From NCBI RefSeq assembly GCF_040054535.1, contig NC_090785.1, positions 13,243,501-13,307,500 of the forward strand: a stretch of 64,000 bases of DNA. Reading direction: 5' to 3'. Each line of letters begins with the position of its first letter. Positions within the stretch are counted from its first letter, which is position 1. The stretch comes from Antennarius striatus (taxonomy: Eukaryota; Chordata; Actinopteri; Lophiiformes; Antennariidae). Under the pieces are notes generated by a model that saw only the letters and a list, made by a program, of their open reading frames with translations, was not told the DNA's origin and made no database searches. The position numbers were made by a program, and so were the translations under genes. Positions 26,975 through 54,591 of the stretch are shown piece by piece.

Positions 26975-27159
26975 CAATTACTCTTATACAATATAGTTCA
27001 AACAACCCGTCCTTCCACTGTGCACCTAGACAAAATAAAAACAGTCCGGAATAACAAGGGAAGGTTTGACGATTTTTTTTCGGTGAAGCTATTCATTAAT
27101 TTCTGTCTGATAAACCACATGTGTCGTGTCCTCTTTTGAGTCCACACATCAGTTATCAT

Positions 27160-27270
27160 CTCATTCATTCAGTCATTCAGTCTCCATCCTACCACTTTAT
27201 CCACTGTAATGGGAGCTGGAGCCTATCCCAGCTGGTTTGGGGTGTGAGGCGGGGGAAACTCCGTGCGCGA
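27160..27270 (+). repeat. Teleost interspersed repeat, 5' piece
   Basis: The text GGGAGCTGGAGCCTATCCCA followed by GCTGGTTTGGGGTGTGAGGC is a familiar dispersed sequence in fish genomes. The next part has been replaced by TTA microsatellite; the rest of the repeat resumes at 27344. Confidence 0.65.
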
Positions 27271-27343
27271 TTATTATTATTATTATTATTATTACAGCAT
27301 TATTATTATTATTATTATTATCATTATTATTATTATTATTATT
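27271..27343. repeat. (TTA)n microsatellite
   Basis: TTA/ATT run of about 24 units with two small interruptions, inserted between the two halves of the interspersed repeat. Confidence 0.95.
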
Positions 27344-27427
27344 CATTTTCAAGTACCGCTGCTGTATCCGCCGCAGCCCACCGTGTTGTGAGGCGACAGA
27401 GCTAACCACTGCGCCACCGTGCCGCCC
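27344..27427 (+). repeat. Teleost interspersed repeat, 3' piece
   Basis: The text GCTAACCACTGCGCCACCGT followed by GCCGCCC matches the other end of the same widespread fish repeat seen at 27160. Confidence 0.6.
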
Positions 27428-27490
27428 ATTATTATTATTAATATTATATTATTATTATTATTATCATTATTATTATTATTGTTGTTGTTG

Positions 27491-27539
<49 letters not shown>
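27428..27539. repeat. (TTA)n-(TTG)n microsatellite
   Basis: Long ATT run with a short GTT block near 27480, then about 15 further ATT units. Confidence 0.95.
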
Positions 27540-28200
27540 GAAAACAATGCTTTCTGTTATGGCATTATCGTTATTTCTCTTATCAGATTGTTATGTCTTA
27601 CCAGTAATTTGCCCAGGTCGACCAGTTGAATGCACTGATGAAGGCTGAATGATGTAAGGTTCTATCCTCAACTGGTTCAGAGACAGTAATGCTGTATTGT
27701 ATGGTTCTCCTTATATCTCTTTTCCAATAACCTATTATTATTTTACTTTGGAAAGTAGATCAGTATGAGTAAGTCCTTGTCTCAGGTTTTACAGGAGTGC
27801 AAAAAAAGTGCAATTTTAATTGCATTATATTCTGCTTAAAAAAATCAAGACTAAGACTAATTTTAAAATGCACATTTGTATTTATGATTTCATTACTACT
27901 AAACCTGGCAAGACCGTTAACAGCATCACGTTCTAATGGTGCGTTCTGGACGCGTCATCGTTACTGTTCCGGTTTGGTCCAGCAGAGGTCAGATCAACCA
28001 TCAAACTTCACTTCGAGATTTTAAGAAAACATACGTAGAATAGGGATGAAACAGAAAAACAAACCGGAGCCACTATAACCTGGTGCTTTAAGGATGGAAC
28101 TGCCATGTAACACATTTTAACACACGCAGAAACGCTTTCCAGGTGTTCCGTTTAATATGAAGTGTTGGGTTCCTGGGTTTGGAGCAGAAACTACAGGTTT

Positions 28201-28470
28201 GGGTCAGCAATTTGTAGGACACCACGGGGGGGGGGGGGGGGGGGCAGTAAATGAGTGTGTCGTGAACTCACACACTCCGGTGGCAGCGGACTGAAGGGGA
28301 CGCAGGGGCAGCTGACGCATTCCCTTTGCGCGCGCGCATACACTCCACGCAGGCTGCGAATGACCACAGCTCGCTGGGACGCAGCCTAGCTGGGCCATCA
28401 CACCGAACGACACGGGCTTCCTGCGGCATTTCAACCACCGCTCGTCTCGGTAGCTGTCGGCGAACCAAGT
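28201..28470 (+). promoter_or_regulatory. ppp2ca: ppp2ca proximal promoter and 5' UTR
   Basis: GC- and CpG-rich stretch before the ATG, with GCGCGCGC near 28330. It contains an uninterrupted run of 19 G at about 28226-28244. The start site was not resolved. Confidence 0.5.
28226..28244. repeat. Poly-G tract
   Basis: Nineteen consecutive G about 230 bp upstream of the ppp2ca ATG; length in an assembly is unreliable. Confidence 0.85.
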
Positions 28471-30749
<2,279 letters not shown>

Positions 30750-31460
30750 AGATCTCCGGTAAGGATGGAACAAGGCTACACAGAGGATTGAGAGAAATAG
30801 TGTTCATAACCACATGGACCTAAAAATGTGTGCCATAACCTCAATGAAACTACCACATCTAACTGAAGTCCATCATCATTTGAATATTTCCTCTCTGTGC
30901 ATGATGTTTTTATTATTGCTAGAAAAGATTGCTACTAAGAATAATACCTTCACATACCTGCTGGTGTACCAGGAAACATGAATGAACTAATGTTGAGAAT
31001 AACAACTAAATGTAAGTCATCTTGGCGTTGGTGTGTACATGACGAGCAGATTGTTGACATATACAGTATGTAAGTTGCATTTTTCACTTGGCATGGCCTC
31101 AAATCAAAGGACGCAGTGAATACAATGTCAGCTCTTCTTTTTCAAACTGAAGTACATTTTATTTTGTGAACACAGAAGTTAAGATGTCCAATATGAATTT
31201 TATTGTCTCTGCACTTTCATATTTGATTTTTCACATTTTTCCACGTGGCATGGACAGAATGTGTTGTTGGGATTTTCTTTGTTTATTGTTACCATTATTT
31301 TTTAATTCTTTTATGATGTAAATAGCTCTCCTTGTGCTCTTCTGTCTCTTCTGAGAATTCATATAATTAAGTTAATTCAGCAATACTGGGACAAGTCACA
31401 TCAGTTGTAAAAATGTTTTGCAGCTAAAGCTATACAAAATAATAAAGACTGAAATTTCTT
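30750..31460 (+). other. ppp2ca: ppp2ca 3' UTR
   Basis: A/T-rich 3' UTR of about 700 nt ending near a canonical AATAAA at 31441-31446. Confidence 0.7.
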
Positions 31461-32100
31461 CATCATGTATTTTCTTTAGGTAGTTTGTGGTATTCTCTCT
31501 CATTGTTCACTGCTAGATGGAAACAGCCACCTCAACAATTCTAATGAGTATGTAGAAGAATAATTAATTATGCTAAAAAGTTAAGGAGCCATTTATTTTA
31601 AAATTATTTTTGTTACAGACATTTATTATGTCATTATTTTGACACCTAAAAGAAATAGGACTGTTGTTTTGCAGCCAGTCCCAAGGGGAGTAAACGTCCC
31701 TCTTATTTTATAGCTTTCTATAGTTTATCATTATGATTATTGATATTTTAAACCATTTTTATTTTCACGACACATACACATCGCCATGCTGATTATAGAG
31801 TATCGTGTAAAGTTCCATCAGTCATTAAATTACTGTTCTTTGAATCAAGTCACAAATTTCTCCGTGAGATACCGGAAGTTATCCGCGGCTCGCCGCAGGA
31901 AATAAAAGTCGACTTCAACGACGTAGTGGAATTAAACTGAAATTCGTCTCTTCACTACCTTACCTACAATTTTAATCATTCGACACAGAGCTGGAGAAGC
32001 ATCACGCATGTCAGGACCTGTTTAGAACCGAATGTTTTCACCACGTCCACTAACATCTCCCTGTGAGGATAGGGGTTTAGCTGGGGCTTTTATTTTGGCG
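31461..32100. other. Spacer between ppp2ca and sfxn1
   Basis: No coding content. The last 250 bp are richer in CpG and probably contain the sfxn1 promoter (TATTTTGGCGGAGCTGCTTCCGG just before the leader exon includes an ETS-like CTTCCGG). Confidence 0.45.
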
Positions 32101-32218
32101 GAGCTGCTTCCGGTCGCAGGTGGGCTGTGGTTGTGTCGCTGCTGGGAGCGCCAGAGAAAATTAGCTGTCAGCTGCGTCTAAGGGACCGCGCTGTGGACAA
32201 GCCGGAGCTCTCAGTCCA
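32101..32218 (+). other. sfxn1: sfxn1 non-coding first exon
   Basis: GC-rich sequence ending in the donor GTCCA|GTAAGT at 32218. The next exon starts at 33621 (CAACAG|ATAAAGATGG), six bases upstream of the ATG. The 1.4-kb intron between them holds no recognisable gene. The 5' boundary is a guess. Confidence 0.5.
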
Positions 32219-33626
32219 GTAAGTAGTGTATTCTTGTTTTTAAGGATTTATAAACGTCTGCTTGGAGAGGAGCTGCGTGGATCCGTGACTTCAGGGAAAC
32301 TGCAGGACACGCTCCTCGTGAAAACCCCACTGGACGTGTGGATGTGGCAGCAGGCTGGTACTAGTTGAGTCCGGGACGCACAGCGGAGCAATTATGGGTT
32401 TAACAGATGTGTGCAATTAATCGCGTAAAAATGTTACTTGGGCCTTTAATTCTTCACGAAAGTCCTTCTGCTCATGTGCAAAAATGTCTCCCTATGCAGT
32501 CCAGATCTGACTGGTTTACGTCGATGAGGAAGAAAACGAACCGAATCAAGTCAGGGAGCGTGTTCGGATCGTTTTACGCAGAGTTCAGATCCAAGACAAA
32601 ATAAAGGGTGAACTATTCGTTTTGAGATTGAGATGATTCTTGTGTTTGATGTTTTTGGTGGTGAGGTTAATGGGTGGTCATGCTGGCTGCCGGTGATTGG
32701 GTGAGTGTAAGCAGAGGCACCCATGGGTCCACGGATCAGAGTCCGTGTCGGTCCAAAGTTCAACCCGCTGGCACCACATTCATGAGACGTGAGCCTGCTG
32801 CTATCTGCGGGGACCACACGGCAGAAACTCACTCACGACCACCGTTCAGGGGACATCCAGCTTGTGATTTATTCAACAACCTCAGAGGAGGATGTGTGCT
32901 GTGATCCCGTGAGAATCCCGTGGATTTCTTTTATTTTTTTTTAATCAATTCAAAGTGAGCGCATGTCTCCTGCAGCACACTGTCCATCTCTGCCAACACA
33001 AGCGGCTTTTGAGCGCGGTCTTGTGCGTCCAGCAGCCATCTTTACAGCAAAATTCAGGAACAATTTCGTCATGTGTGGAATTTATCAAATAAAAATGATT
33101 CATACACCCGAGATCTGGTTTGGTTGAAATCTGGGTTAAAGGAGTCCGAACGGAAGGATGTTTACGCATCGCAGCGTCTCATTCCACGCAGGCCGGTCTT
33201 CTCCGGTTTTGCATTGTGCAATTCATGATGGTGATAATAAAATCCAACACACTTTTTCCCACTTTCTCCCACTGCAAAATGAGAATTCATTGTTTAACAT
33301 GATGATTTATTCACCCGCTGGTTGTTCACAAGGCATGCCACTGCTTTTACTACAGGGTTTGGGGGGGGTGGGTTGGTGTGTGCTCACAATAGGTTTGCGC
33401 AATTTAATGCTTCACAACCCCTGTGTGTTCGGTCAGCCATCCCCATGGCAACATAATGCTTAATAAGCAGGATGGAAAGCCAAAGGGGGCTTCATCCATT
33501 CCTGCCTCTATGCATTTACTGCCAATGAGAACAACTGAAAGTCCTTGACCTGTAAAATTCTTTTTGTGTATTTTTTTTTTTTGTGTGCATTCATATAATT
33601 GCCAACTTTCCTTTCAACAGATAAAG

Positions 33627-36600
33627 ATGGCAGCAGAATTATCCACTTCCATAAATATCAAGGAGCCACGGTGGGACCAGAGCACGTTTATAGGACGGGC
33701 CAAGCATTTTTTTACCGTCACAGACCCCAGGAATGTCCTCCTCACTAATGAACAACTGGCACACGCACACAAAATCATCACGGAGTACAGGTAAACCGGA
33801 CCACAGCTGCACACGAGGTGTTCTCCAGGAACGGAATTAACGTTTCTTACCTGCCTTTCCTTACCTGTCTCCTAGGCAAGGTATAGTGTCTCCAGGGCTG
33901 ACAGAAGATCAGCTTTGGAAAGCCAAGTATGTGTTTGACTCAGCCTTCCATCCCGACACTGGGGAGAAGATGATCCTGATTGGTCGCATGTCAGCACAAG
34001 TCCCCATGAACATGACGATCACTGGGTGTATGATGACGTTTTACAGGTAGGAACTTGTAAAAAGTCTCCATCAGCCAGGTGTGTTGGAGTTCACAGTTCT
34101 AACCTGTTAAACTGTGCTGCTACTCCTGAGACTAGTACAATAGGAAAGATTCTTCATTTGACATTAATGAGCACAGGTAAAATAATATAAAATTATGATG
34201 TTTAATTGCTTGGTTTCCGGATCCGTCTATTGGACAATGTCGTGCTTACGATGCTATCAGTGCCATTGTTAACATTATTTGTTATCAGGTCTTCAGCCAA
34301 TCTTAAGTTGTTTTTTTTAAATTTCCTTGATTTACTTCCCTAAATGTGTCTGATTTTTTTAAGGTCCCTGAGAGAATTTTCTGAGAATTTAAAAAAAAAA
34401 AACCTTCCTTCCACGACATTTCATGCAAATCCCTTAAGTCAGGCGTGTCCAAAGTCCGGTCGGTTTTTATCCGGCCCGTGATCTGTTCGGCCCACCATAC
34501 GACCACCAAACAGAACACGCAGTTATTTTTCTTAACTCATGGAGGCAGCTTTGTGTAACACGTCTGTCAACTACTGTAAACCTTCAAAGAAGAAGAAGGC
34601 TGACCGATGGACCAATCACAGCCTGGGCTGTGTGACGCTGGTACTCTGGTACTCACTGAGGGAGGGGTCGTGACTCCAGAGAGTTGTGCAAGTGTTCACA
34701 GGATGTTTGTTCTGAGTCTTTAACTGGAAAGTTGAGAGTGAAGCTGCAGCTTCCAGGAGGAAGGTGAACATTACAGTATACAGTATCTTCTGGTTGACAT
34801 AAAGATTCTGAATGCGCTGAATGTCAGCCTTCAAGGAAAAGATGTGGTAGTTAAACAACTAGCTGCACACATCAAGGCCTTTGGGACAAAGATACAACAT
34901 TTCCAGAGACACTTGTCAGTAATGGATCCCTGAGCCACACTGTCCAGCTCTGTGGGGCGTCATGGGGGCGATACTGATGAGTCTCCACCTCATCTGATGG
35001 AGCTGATGGAGCTTCAGGTGACAGAGTGATGCTGCCACACCCTCAAATCACTTCTTTGTACCAGGAGGTGGATCAGTGGAAGTTTCCAGAGATGCACATT
35101 CGCGTAGAAGATGTTAAGCTTGTTTGGCTCATCATATTTGTGTGAGCAGACGCTATGAAGTTAAACTGTTTGTGATTGAGACTAAGTCACTCCCACCTAC
35201 CTGACATTTTCCGCACTGCTCTCCAACTACACCTGCCATACGTACTGAGGTGACATAGGGAGGGACTGGTGGCCACCGGGCACATTCACATGATCAAATC
35301 TGGCTCTCCTGACAAAAAGTTTGGACACCCCGACTTATGTGGATTTTACATAATTCTATTGACAGTCAAAACAGGAGAAAACATAATTTTGGTCATTGTT
35401 CGGACACCAGAAACTATTTTCTGATTGTTAAGGGTTTATTATTTTCTAATTATGGTTTATTATCAGTGCAATGTGTCCCGGTGTGAACTGCAGTTTCTTC
35501 TGTGGCCCCCCCTCCTCATTACTCTGTTGTTTTTAACCTTGCAGAACAACTCCAGCTGTATTGTTCTGGCAGTGGATTAACCAGTCTTTCAATGCAATAG
35601 TAAACTACACCAACAGGAGTGGTGATGCTCCAATCACGGTCAGGTAAGGTCCCAGAAACAATGTAGGCACTGACACTGACGCATATTAACCCTTTTAATT
35701 CAATGGTTGCGTGCAGTTTAATCCATGATTTGACATTTGAGCTTTCTGTTTGCAGTCAGCTTGGTACAGCTTATGTGTCTGCCACCACAGGGGCGGTTGC
35801 CACCGCTCTAGGACTAAATGCACTAACAAAGGTATCAGTTCATCTAACCCCATTCTACTTCATTTTAAGGTATCAACCTGAACCATATCAGTGTGCCGAC
35901 TTCATTTAATCTCTGCACAGATAGTCTTTGTCATAGAAGACAAACATTATTTAGAGCCAGAACCAAAGGATATGTTTCTTCCTGACTGGTTTCCTTCGTT
36001 TTCTCCTCTGCTGTAGCACATCTCACCCCTGATTGGACGATTTGTTCCTTTCGCTGCTGTAGCTGCTGCTAACTGTATCAACATTCCACTCATGAGACAA
36101 CGGTGAGGATTACAAGGTGTACTCTTCAGAGTACATCATTGTTTCAAACCATGTCCACAGTAGACACTGAGTATTGGCCTTGACCTGACAGAAACAATAA
36201 CTGGTTGAAGCAAATTTGATTTGTCTGATTCGTTTTGTTTTGCCCTGTTGTCTTCAGAGAGCTTAAACACGGCATTCCCATAACAGATGAGAATGGCAAC
36301 AGGTTAGGAGAGTCAACAAAAGCTGCACAGCAGGCAATCTCTCAGGTTGTAGTCTCCAGAATTCTCATGGCTTCCCCAGGAATGGGTAAGAATGTCTTTA
36401 CCCAGGATAATATGTACCTAATTTTATATTTTCAATAGAAAATGTATTGATATTGAATATGTTTTGCAGCTATCCCCCCATTCTTAATGAACCATTTGGA
36501 GAAGAAGGCCTTCCTTAAGGTAGGAAAAACTTTGACCTTGTTTCATTCATTAAGATACAAAGTGCAGTGCAGGAGCTGCATTAGCTGCAAGAACATCATC

Positions 36601-38516
36601 ATCACAGATTTAAAATACCATTAAGGTTACTTTTTTTTTCCTATACTTTGGTTTGTTCTAATAATCACACATCAGACACATGAAAAGCGCTGAGGACATG
36701 AGGCCACTGCACTCAGAGAATCGTCCAATGCTTTTGTGTCCCTCATTCCCATTTCTGCCTGGTCTTTTCAGAGGTTCCCATGGATGAGTGCACCTATTCA
36801 AGTCAGTCTGGTGGGATTCTGGTGAGTCGTCAGAGATGGTCCAGCTGATAATCCAAGAGGAATTCATTTGAAATTTCAACCTATTTTCTCATCAGACAGA
36901 TATGAAATGTCATTTATTCCAAGATTGATGCCACTTGAAAGCTTTTGAAGTTATTGCGATGCGTCTCAAGAGAAAATGTCTTCATTAGCTGTTGTTCGTT
37001 TCCTTGGTGATATAATGCAGCTCTTTCAGTTCATTGTTCTGTACTCCATTGCCAGGTGTTCAAAAAAGTGTAATATAAAAACAAAAGCAACTTGCGTTAA
37101 CACAAAATGCATCTTTTAAATAATAATTTTAGTGAGGGAAAAGAGTGTACCAAAATCACCAGTGTGACAAGGTATTCATTCCCAAATACAATACTGTAGC
37201 CAGTGGTGTCTTTAACAGCAACAACTGCAAACAAACACTTCCAATAACTTGACATCAGTCTCTGACATCAGTGAGGTGGTAGTAACCCCCCACAGTGGTG
37301 GTCAGACCATATGTTTGTATCTGCACAATGTTCTTGTTGTTTCCCTGACTGCTCGAGGTAGGCTAAAACCACACACCACAGAATATTGCGGTCAACATTA
37401 TTTTATAAGCATTGTTAATTTCGCCATTTCACGGTTCTCATTTTTATAGAACTGCAGACGGTACAGAAAGCTAGAACCAATTCCTAGGTTTGTGTCAGTA
37501 GTTATAATTAAACAGACGAGACAAACATCACAACCCAGTGGGGTATAAATGAGCTGACAGAATGTTAATATAATGAGGACAGACAGAATAACACAATATA
37601 CTGTACATACATGTAGACAAATGTATAAACACTTAATGTTCGGTTTGCCCTGTTAGATGTTATTTCCATTTCAAATCTCTAAGACCTTCTGTTGCCTATA
37701 CAAATTCTCTTCCTTTAATTGACTTATGTTCTTAGTATTTTTTCTTTTAGGCCTATTTAAGTGTATATCTAGTCTTTAGGTGTGAAGAACTCAAGACACT
37801 ACAATAATACACCATTAATATTAATAAATGCACACAGTCTAACTGGTATACAATCATCAAATGAAGGAAATATGGAACAAATATTGGAAGTGTGGCCTTC
37901 TGGGAAAGTTCGCGGTTGATATTTCTCCTTATGAATCTGTGGAGTCCCAGAGCCTTAGAAATAACTTTGTAGTCCTTTCCAGATTCATGAATTTTAATTT
38001 CTTTCTTCCTTTCTTGTGGATTTTTTATTCTGGTTTGATGTGCTCCTGCTGACAGACCTACCACCTATCTTCAGAATTTCAAGTTACTCTATGTCAGTTT
38101 AATGTGGTGCTCACTTGTTTGATTTCTGTTTTGTAAATCTTGAATGTCTTGAATTTTACTCACAAATGTTTATACTCACTGTTGTGCGTGTTCTGTCTGT
38201 ATGACTTTGTTCACTTGATGTGTTTGTTTTCAGCCTGGTCTTTGCCACGCCACTATGCTGTGCATTGTTCCCTCAGAAGAGGTGAGTCTGACTCAGTGAT
38301 ATTAGTAACAAAACCTCTGCGTCCCCTTCTTCAAATAAATGTTTGCACATTTCTGCTGAAAAGCGTTCATGTTTTGTTCCATTGACCACCGCATGTCTCC
38401 AATTCCTTCCCGGATCCAGCTCCATGTCCGTCACCCGTTTGGAGTCGGAGCTTCAGGAGAAAATCCGTGCCGAGCACCCCGGACTGGAGAGAGTCTACTT
38501 CAACAAAGGGCTATGA
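33627..38516 (+). CDS. sfxn1: Sideroflexin-1
   Basis: Multipass carrier of the mitochondrial inner membrane that imports serine for one-carbon metabolism. Ten coding exons keep phase throughout: 33627-33790, 33876-34046, 35545-35643, 35756-35831, 36017-36102, 36258-36385, 36470-36519, 36772-36821, 38234-38281 and 38420-38516, giving 969 nt and 322 aa, the human SFXN1 length. Diagnostic blocks are [79 protein letters not shown] and [20 protein letters not shown]. The C-terminus ends [12 protein letters not shown]3 is a close relative; length, sequence and the 5q context favour SFXN1. Confidence 0.95.
34439..35337 (+). mobile_element. Internally deleted hAT DNA transposon
   Basis: Lies in the sfxn1 intron between 34046 and 35545. 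The left end CAGGCGTGTCCAAAGT and the right end AAAAAGTTTGGACACCCCG form an imperfect terminal inverted repeat of the hAT type. The plus strand keeps pieces of transposase related to the ZBED/GTF2IRD2 group: [20 protein letters not shown] followed by [17 protein letters not shown] near 34810-34920, and [11 protein letters not shown] near 35115-35150 (the hAT dimerisation region). Much of the middle is missing and stops follow, so it is inactive. Confidence 0.8.
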
Positions 38517-38910
38517 GCGTTCAGCCCCGTCACCCAAATACTGCCAAAACCCAGCCGAGGGCTCCGTCCTCGACTTTCACTAACTCTCCTCATTCAATGT
38601 GCCAAAGTTAAGTTTGTGTTTTCTCATTTCTAACCATTCAGCATGGAAATTTAAGGACTGCTCTCAGCCTGGCAGGAGAAGTTTGCTTTTGTCAATGTGA
38701 CTGTTGATTTTATTGTCCCAGTCAGAGAAGACTGTCTCTAACTGGCCAAGAGGGAAGTATAGTCTTCATCATAATTGGTACTGTATAGTGGTCTCATACA
38801 AAGTTGCTTTAAATTCCAGGTTGTCATCATAAATGAGAACTGGTCCTCTGTTGACCTTCCTGGTTAAATGAAGATCAGATTAAATACAATAAATCAAAAG
38901 ATGAACTTTT
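38517..38910 (+). other. sfxn1: sfxn1 3' UTR
   Basis: Region after the sfxn1 stop, with an AATAAA at 38888-38893 as the first good polyadenylation signal. Longer transcripts are possible. Confidence 0.55.
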
Positions 38911-41824
38911 TTTCTGTAAGTTAGATATTTATTATTATATATCATCACCAAATCATTTTCTTTCTTGACTTCGTATGAGATTCACAGACACCTCATGTGT
39001 TAAGTGTGACTATAATCATATTTTGATATTTATTAGACAAAGACCTCTTTAGTTCGTGCATTTGCCAAAACTGTACTCGAGCCAATTGATGACGACCTCG
39101 ACTCATTTCAGTGTATTTTGCCAAAGGCCTCCTTGACATCTAATCATTAATGGTTAATAAGTGACAACACGTCTCCAGGGATCCACCCTACAAAATGTGA
39201 TGCTATGATGGTAACAACCATTAACTGGCCAACATGGTGCTATCTAATGTCTTAACTTTCAGTGTGTATCGTAGTATTAACTTTCAGTCGTCACACAGAG
39301 GCTACACTCAGGAGAGTTAAACAGTGACTAAAACTTCAGCAAAAACACACAGATTCACACGTAATCCATAATCTCTATTACTTCATCCAGGATTTTATGA
39401 TCCCAGTATTTGATACCACCAAAATTTAGAGACTCATTTGTGCTCTACAAAGATTCGTAGGGTGTCTCCTTTCTACCTTAATGTAGCTGCCCAAGAATGG
39501 GGCCATTACTGGAGCACAAGATGACACATTTTAGATGTCAGATTAATTGTTTTATTTTTAAGTGTGTGTGTATAAGACACAAAAACAAACGCTTATGTAT
39601 GATGTAGCTATTAGAGGAAATGACCAACAGTTTTAGGATGATATCCAAAAATATGTTTTTTTCCATCATGAACCTGTTCAATAGAACCATTAAAAAAGTG
39701 TGTGCAGAATCACTTTGACCTCAACCCGAGGAGTTTCTCAGCTTAAATATTAACTGATTATCAGTTCCTTGATTATTTTTATGCACATTGTTGTTAAAGT
39801 GACAAATGTACACACTGTATTTATTGCAAATAGATTTGTTTACATTTGCACATACCACAGCGGTTAAATCAGACACAGCCTGAAGTCGTAACCTTGGTTC
39901 TGTTGATAACGCCAATCTGGTATGTGTGAGCACAATTATTGTGAGCTGTGTAGTGACACCAGAAGGCAGTGTTGTTATGCTCTTTGGCAGATTTGTTCAC
40001 GTGTTCCACATTGACAGCAACTGTGTTTTACTGTGTGAAGTTTAAATTCTAGGCAAAAATCAGACGTATTTAACATTGGTCATTTTAAAACAAAGGAGGA
40101 GTGAAGAACACACAACCTCCTAGCTGCAGTATTTAACACACCTCAACCAACTTGATTTGAAAAAAAAAAAAAGTACTGTATTGGTATATAACCAGTGTGT
40201 TTTAATTATCTGGTCTAGTGGAAAGTGGAAATTATTTAAATCAAATGCTCGTAAACGTTGACATGTCATGATATCTTTTTGCTAATCATGCTGTGTAATT
40301 TCTGTGAGATGTTTAATGTTTAATATACTGTATTCTGACATTGATGTATAAGTAATTTTATTTTTCATTTTCAATGCTTTCAGAGACATTCGTCAGGAGC
40401 CATTCTTTCATCGGTGTTTAATATTTTAGTGTTCAAGGTAACTGAATGTAGCCTTTTCCAGTTGCAGTTGTCTGTGGCGTTACTCCAGAAAAGCTAAATC
40501 TTACAACTTTTAAAATGCTGCACATATTTAGAACTCTCTAAACCAGCCGTTTCCTGATTGTGCTCTTCGATACACTGCATCAAGGAAAAAAAAGAGAATT
40601 CCTGGACTATCCCTTTGGTGAAGATGGTTGTTGGTTCTACCATCTATGAACAAGAATATTAAATTAAATTTCTGATAACTGCTTAGAGACTTCACTCGAT
40701 CAAATTAAATGGAATGCCACTACAGCCAAACCCAAGACATATCAAAAAAGAGGAATAAGTCGTTTGCATAATTACACTCAATATTTTTTTAAAGGAATAT
40801 AATGACAAAAATGGTACTTGATTGTTTTGCAGTAAAGCAGGGTGATGTGATGTTCTGACTAACTGGGTGAAATAAAGTCCAAATCTTGCACATGGTGTTT
40901 GATGCTTCAGTGCAGCTTGTGGTTCTGCAGCGCTATCTTCTGGTTTAACGACGCGGTTGAGTGAGGTTGCAAGAGTTTTATTCCAAGGCACATAGTGGAG
41001 CTATCAAAGACTTCAAATGTGGACCGGCTTAATTTGAGTGCATACATACATAAAGCCACAGGGACAGCTTTCCACAGCAATGCACAAAAACAGCAGATTG
41101 GCTGAGATCTCTACATCAAGAGAAGGTGACAAACACACAGCTCTCCACTATCACAAAGAAACATCTGAACTGATAATGACCTGATTGGAGTGACGCTGAA
41201 AACAATCTTCGTAATTTTACCAGAGGAAGTCACACAATGTGACTATGAAGCAATCAGTTTTGATTTGTCTGCACTGTTCTCTGCTTCCCTGGGTTTCATT
41301 GTTCTTGGATTGAGTGCAGTGATTACAGAGAATCATACAACAGAAATTAGTCCTATCACTGAAAGAGGTCTTGAACAGAAGTAACACTCTCTTGTCTGGT
41401 GCAATGAACGGCACATACGCGTCTACAATTTAGCCTTTTTATAAGAAACTGCATCGTAGCTCAATATTTTCTCTGGATGATGTCATCCATGTAACAGCAT
41501 CTGTAAATATTTAACAATGAACATTTCCTTTTATTGAAAGACATATGTCATCGGCCAAAGCTGAAGTGATTTCATCAGAACTAGAGCATCTATAATCAAG
41601 ACTCCACGCTGTGTTTTACCCCTGAAGTCTGAGGTGACCTCAGTTCAGTGTCATCTTTGGAATGTGGTGGACTTTTCCAAGATTGCTTTTATATTGGCAG
41701 TAACATGTGAAACTTGACATTAGTGTGTTCAATAATTACGCAGTCTGGGAAAATGGGCTTTGGGGATACACAACTGCATTTTCAAGTGAAAAAAGATAAA
41801 TAAAGGTAATATAAATACTCTAAC
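38911..41824. other. Convergent spacer between sfxn1 and atp7a
   Basis: About 2.9 kb of A/T-rich sequence between the two 3' ends. I recognise no gene, RNA or repeat family. Short ORFs (for example near 40700-40990 and 41190-41384) have no family resemblance. Confidence 0.55.
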
Positions 41825-42327
41825 ATAATTATACAAAGTTTTATTGTTATAGTAAATGTAAGATTTTGTTTTTTAAATATGAGTCCATAGTGTGTGATCC
41901 CATAAGTGACAACACTTAAAATATCTTTGGACACATGTTGAAGTGTTAGCAAATGACCACAGCAGATCGTCTTCCTGCTTCCTGGACGTGGACGCCTGCT
42001 TCAAGCCCTCGCAACTCAACATGTCAAAGGTTCAAATGCTTGTCTAACGTGTGAGCATGACAGCAGTCAACTCAATAAAGGCAGCCTGATACTGAAAGAG
42101 GGGGATTCACCCAAGCTTGCTCTCAAGTGCATGTCATCAGCTAGGTTGTCTTGAAAAAAACAAACCAAAACACTTTCTTTCGTTTCATTCGTCAGTACTG
42201 CCTTTGGGCGCCTACTGCAGATGAATGGGTCGATACAAAGGGCTCAGCGTGGTCCGGCCTTCATTATCTGTAGTTACTCTCTACTTCAATGTAGAAAAGT
42301 CAATGTTTGTCAGTGAGTCTTCCTTGT
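41825..42327 (-). other. atp7a: atp7a 3' UTR
   Basis: Minus-strand 3' UTR ending near an AATAAA (plus-strand TTTATT at 41840-41845). Confidence 0.6.

Positions 42328-54591
<12,264 letters not shown>

Larger units (their letters stand above)
26561..28200. other. Divergent spacer between atp5po and ppp2ca
   Basis: About 1.6 kb without a gene. It is dominated by trinucleotide repeats (listed separately) and by two pieces of a teleost interspersed repeat. The ORFs here encode only poly-Ile, poly-Tyr or poly-Leu from the repeats. Confidence 0.8.

Noticed and set aside
26771-27629. ORFs of poly-Ile, poly-Tyr, poly-Asn and poly-Leu on both strands
   Set aside because: They are translations of AAT/TTA microsatellites.
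39721-41414. Several 60-100 codon ORFs between sfxn1 and atp7a
   Set aside because: A/T-rich spacer with no coding resemblance on either strand.
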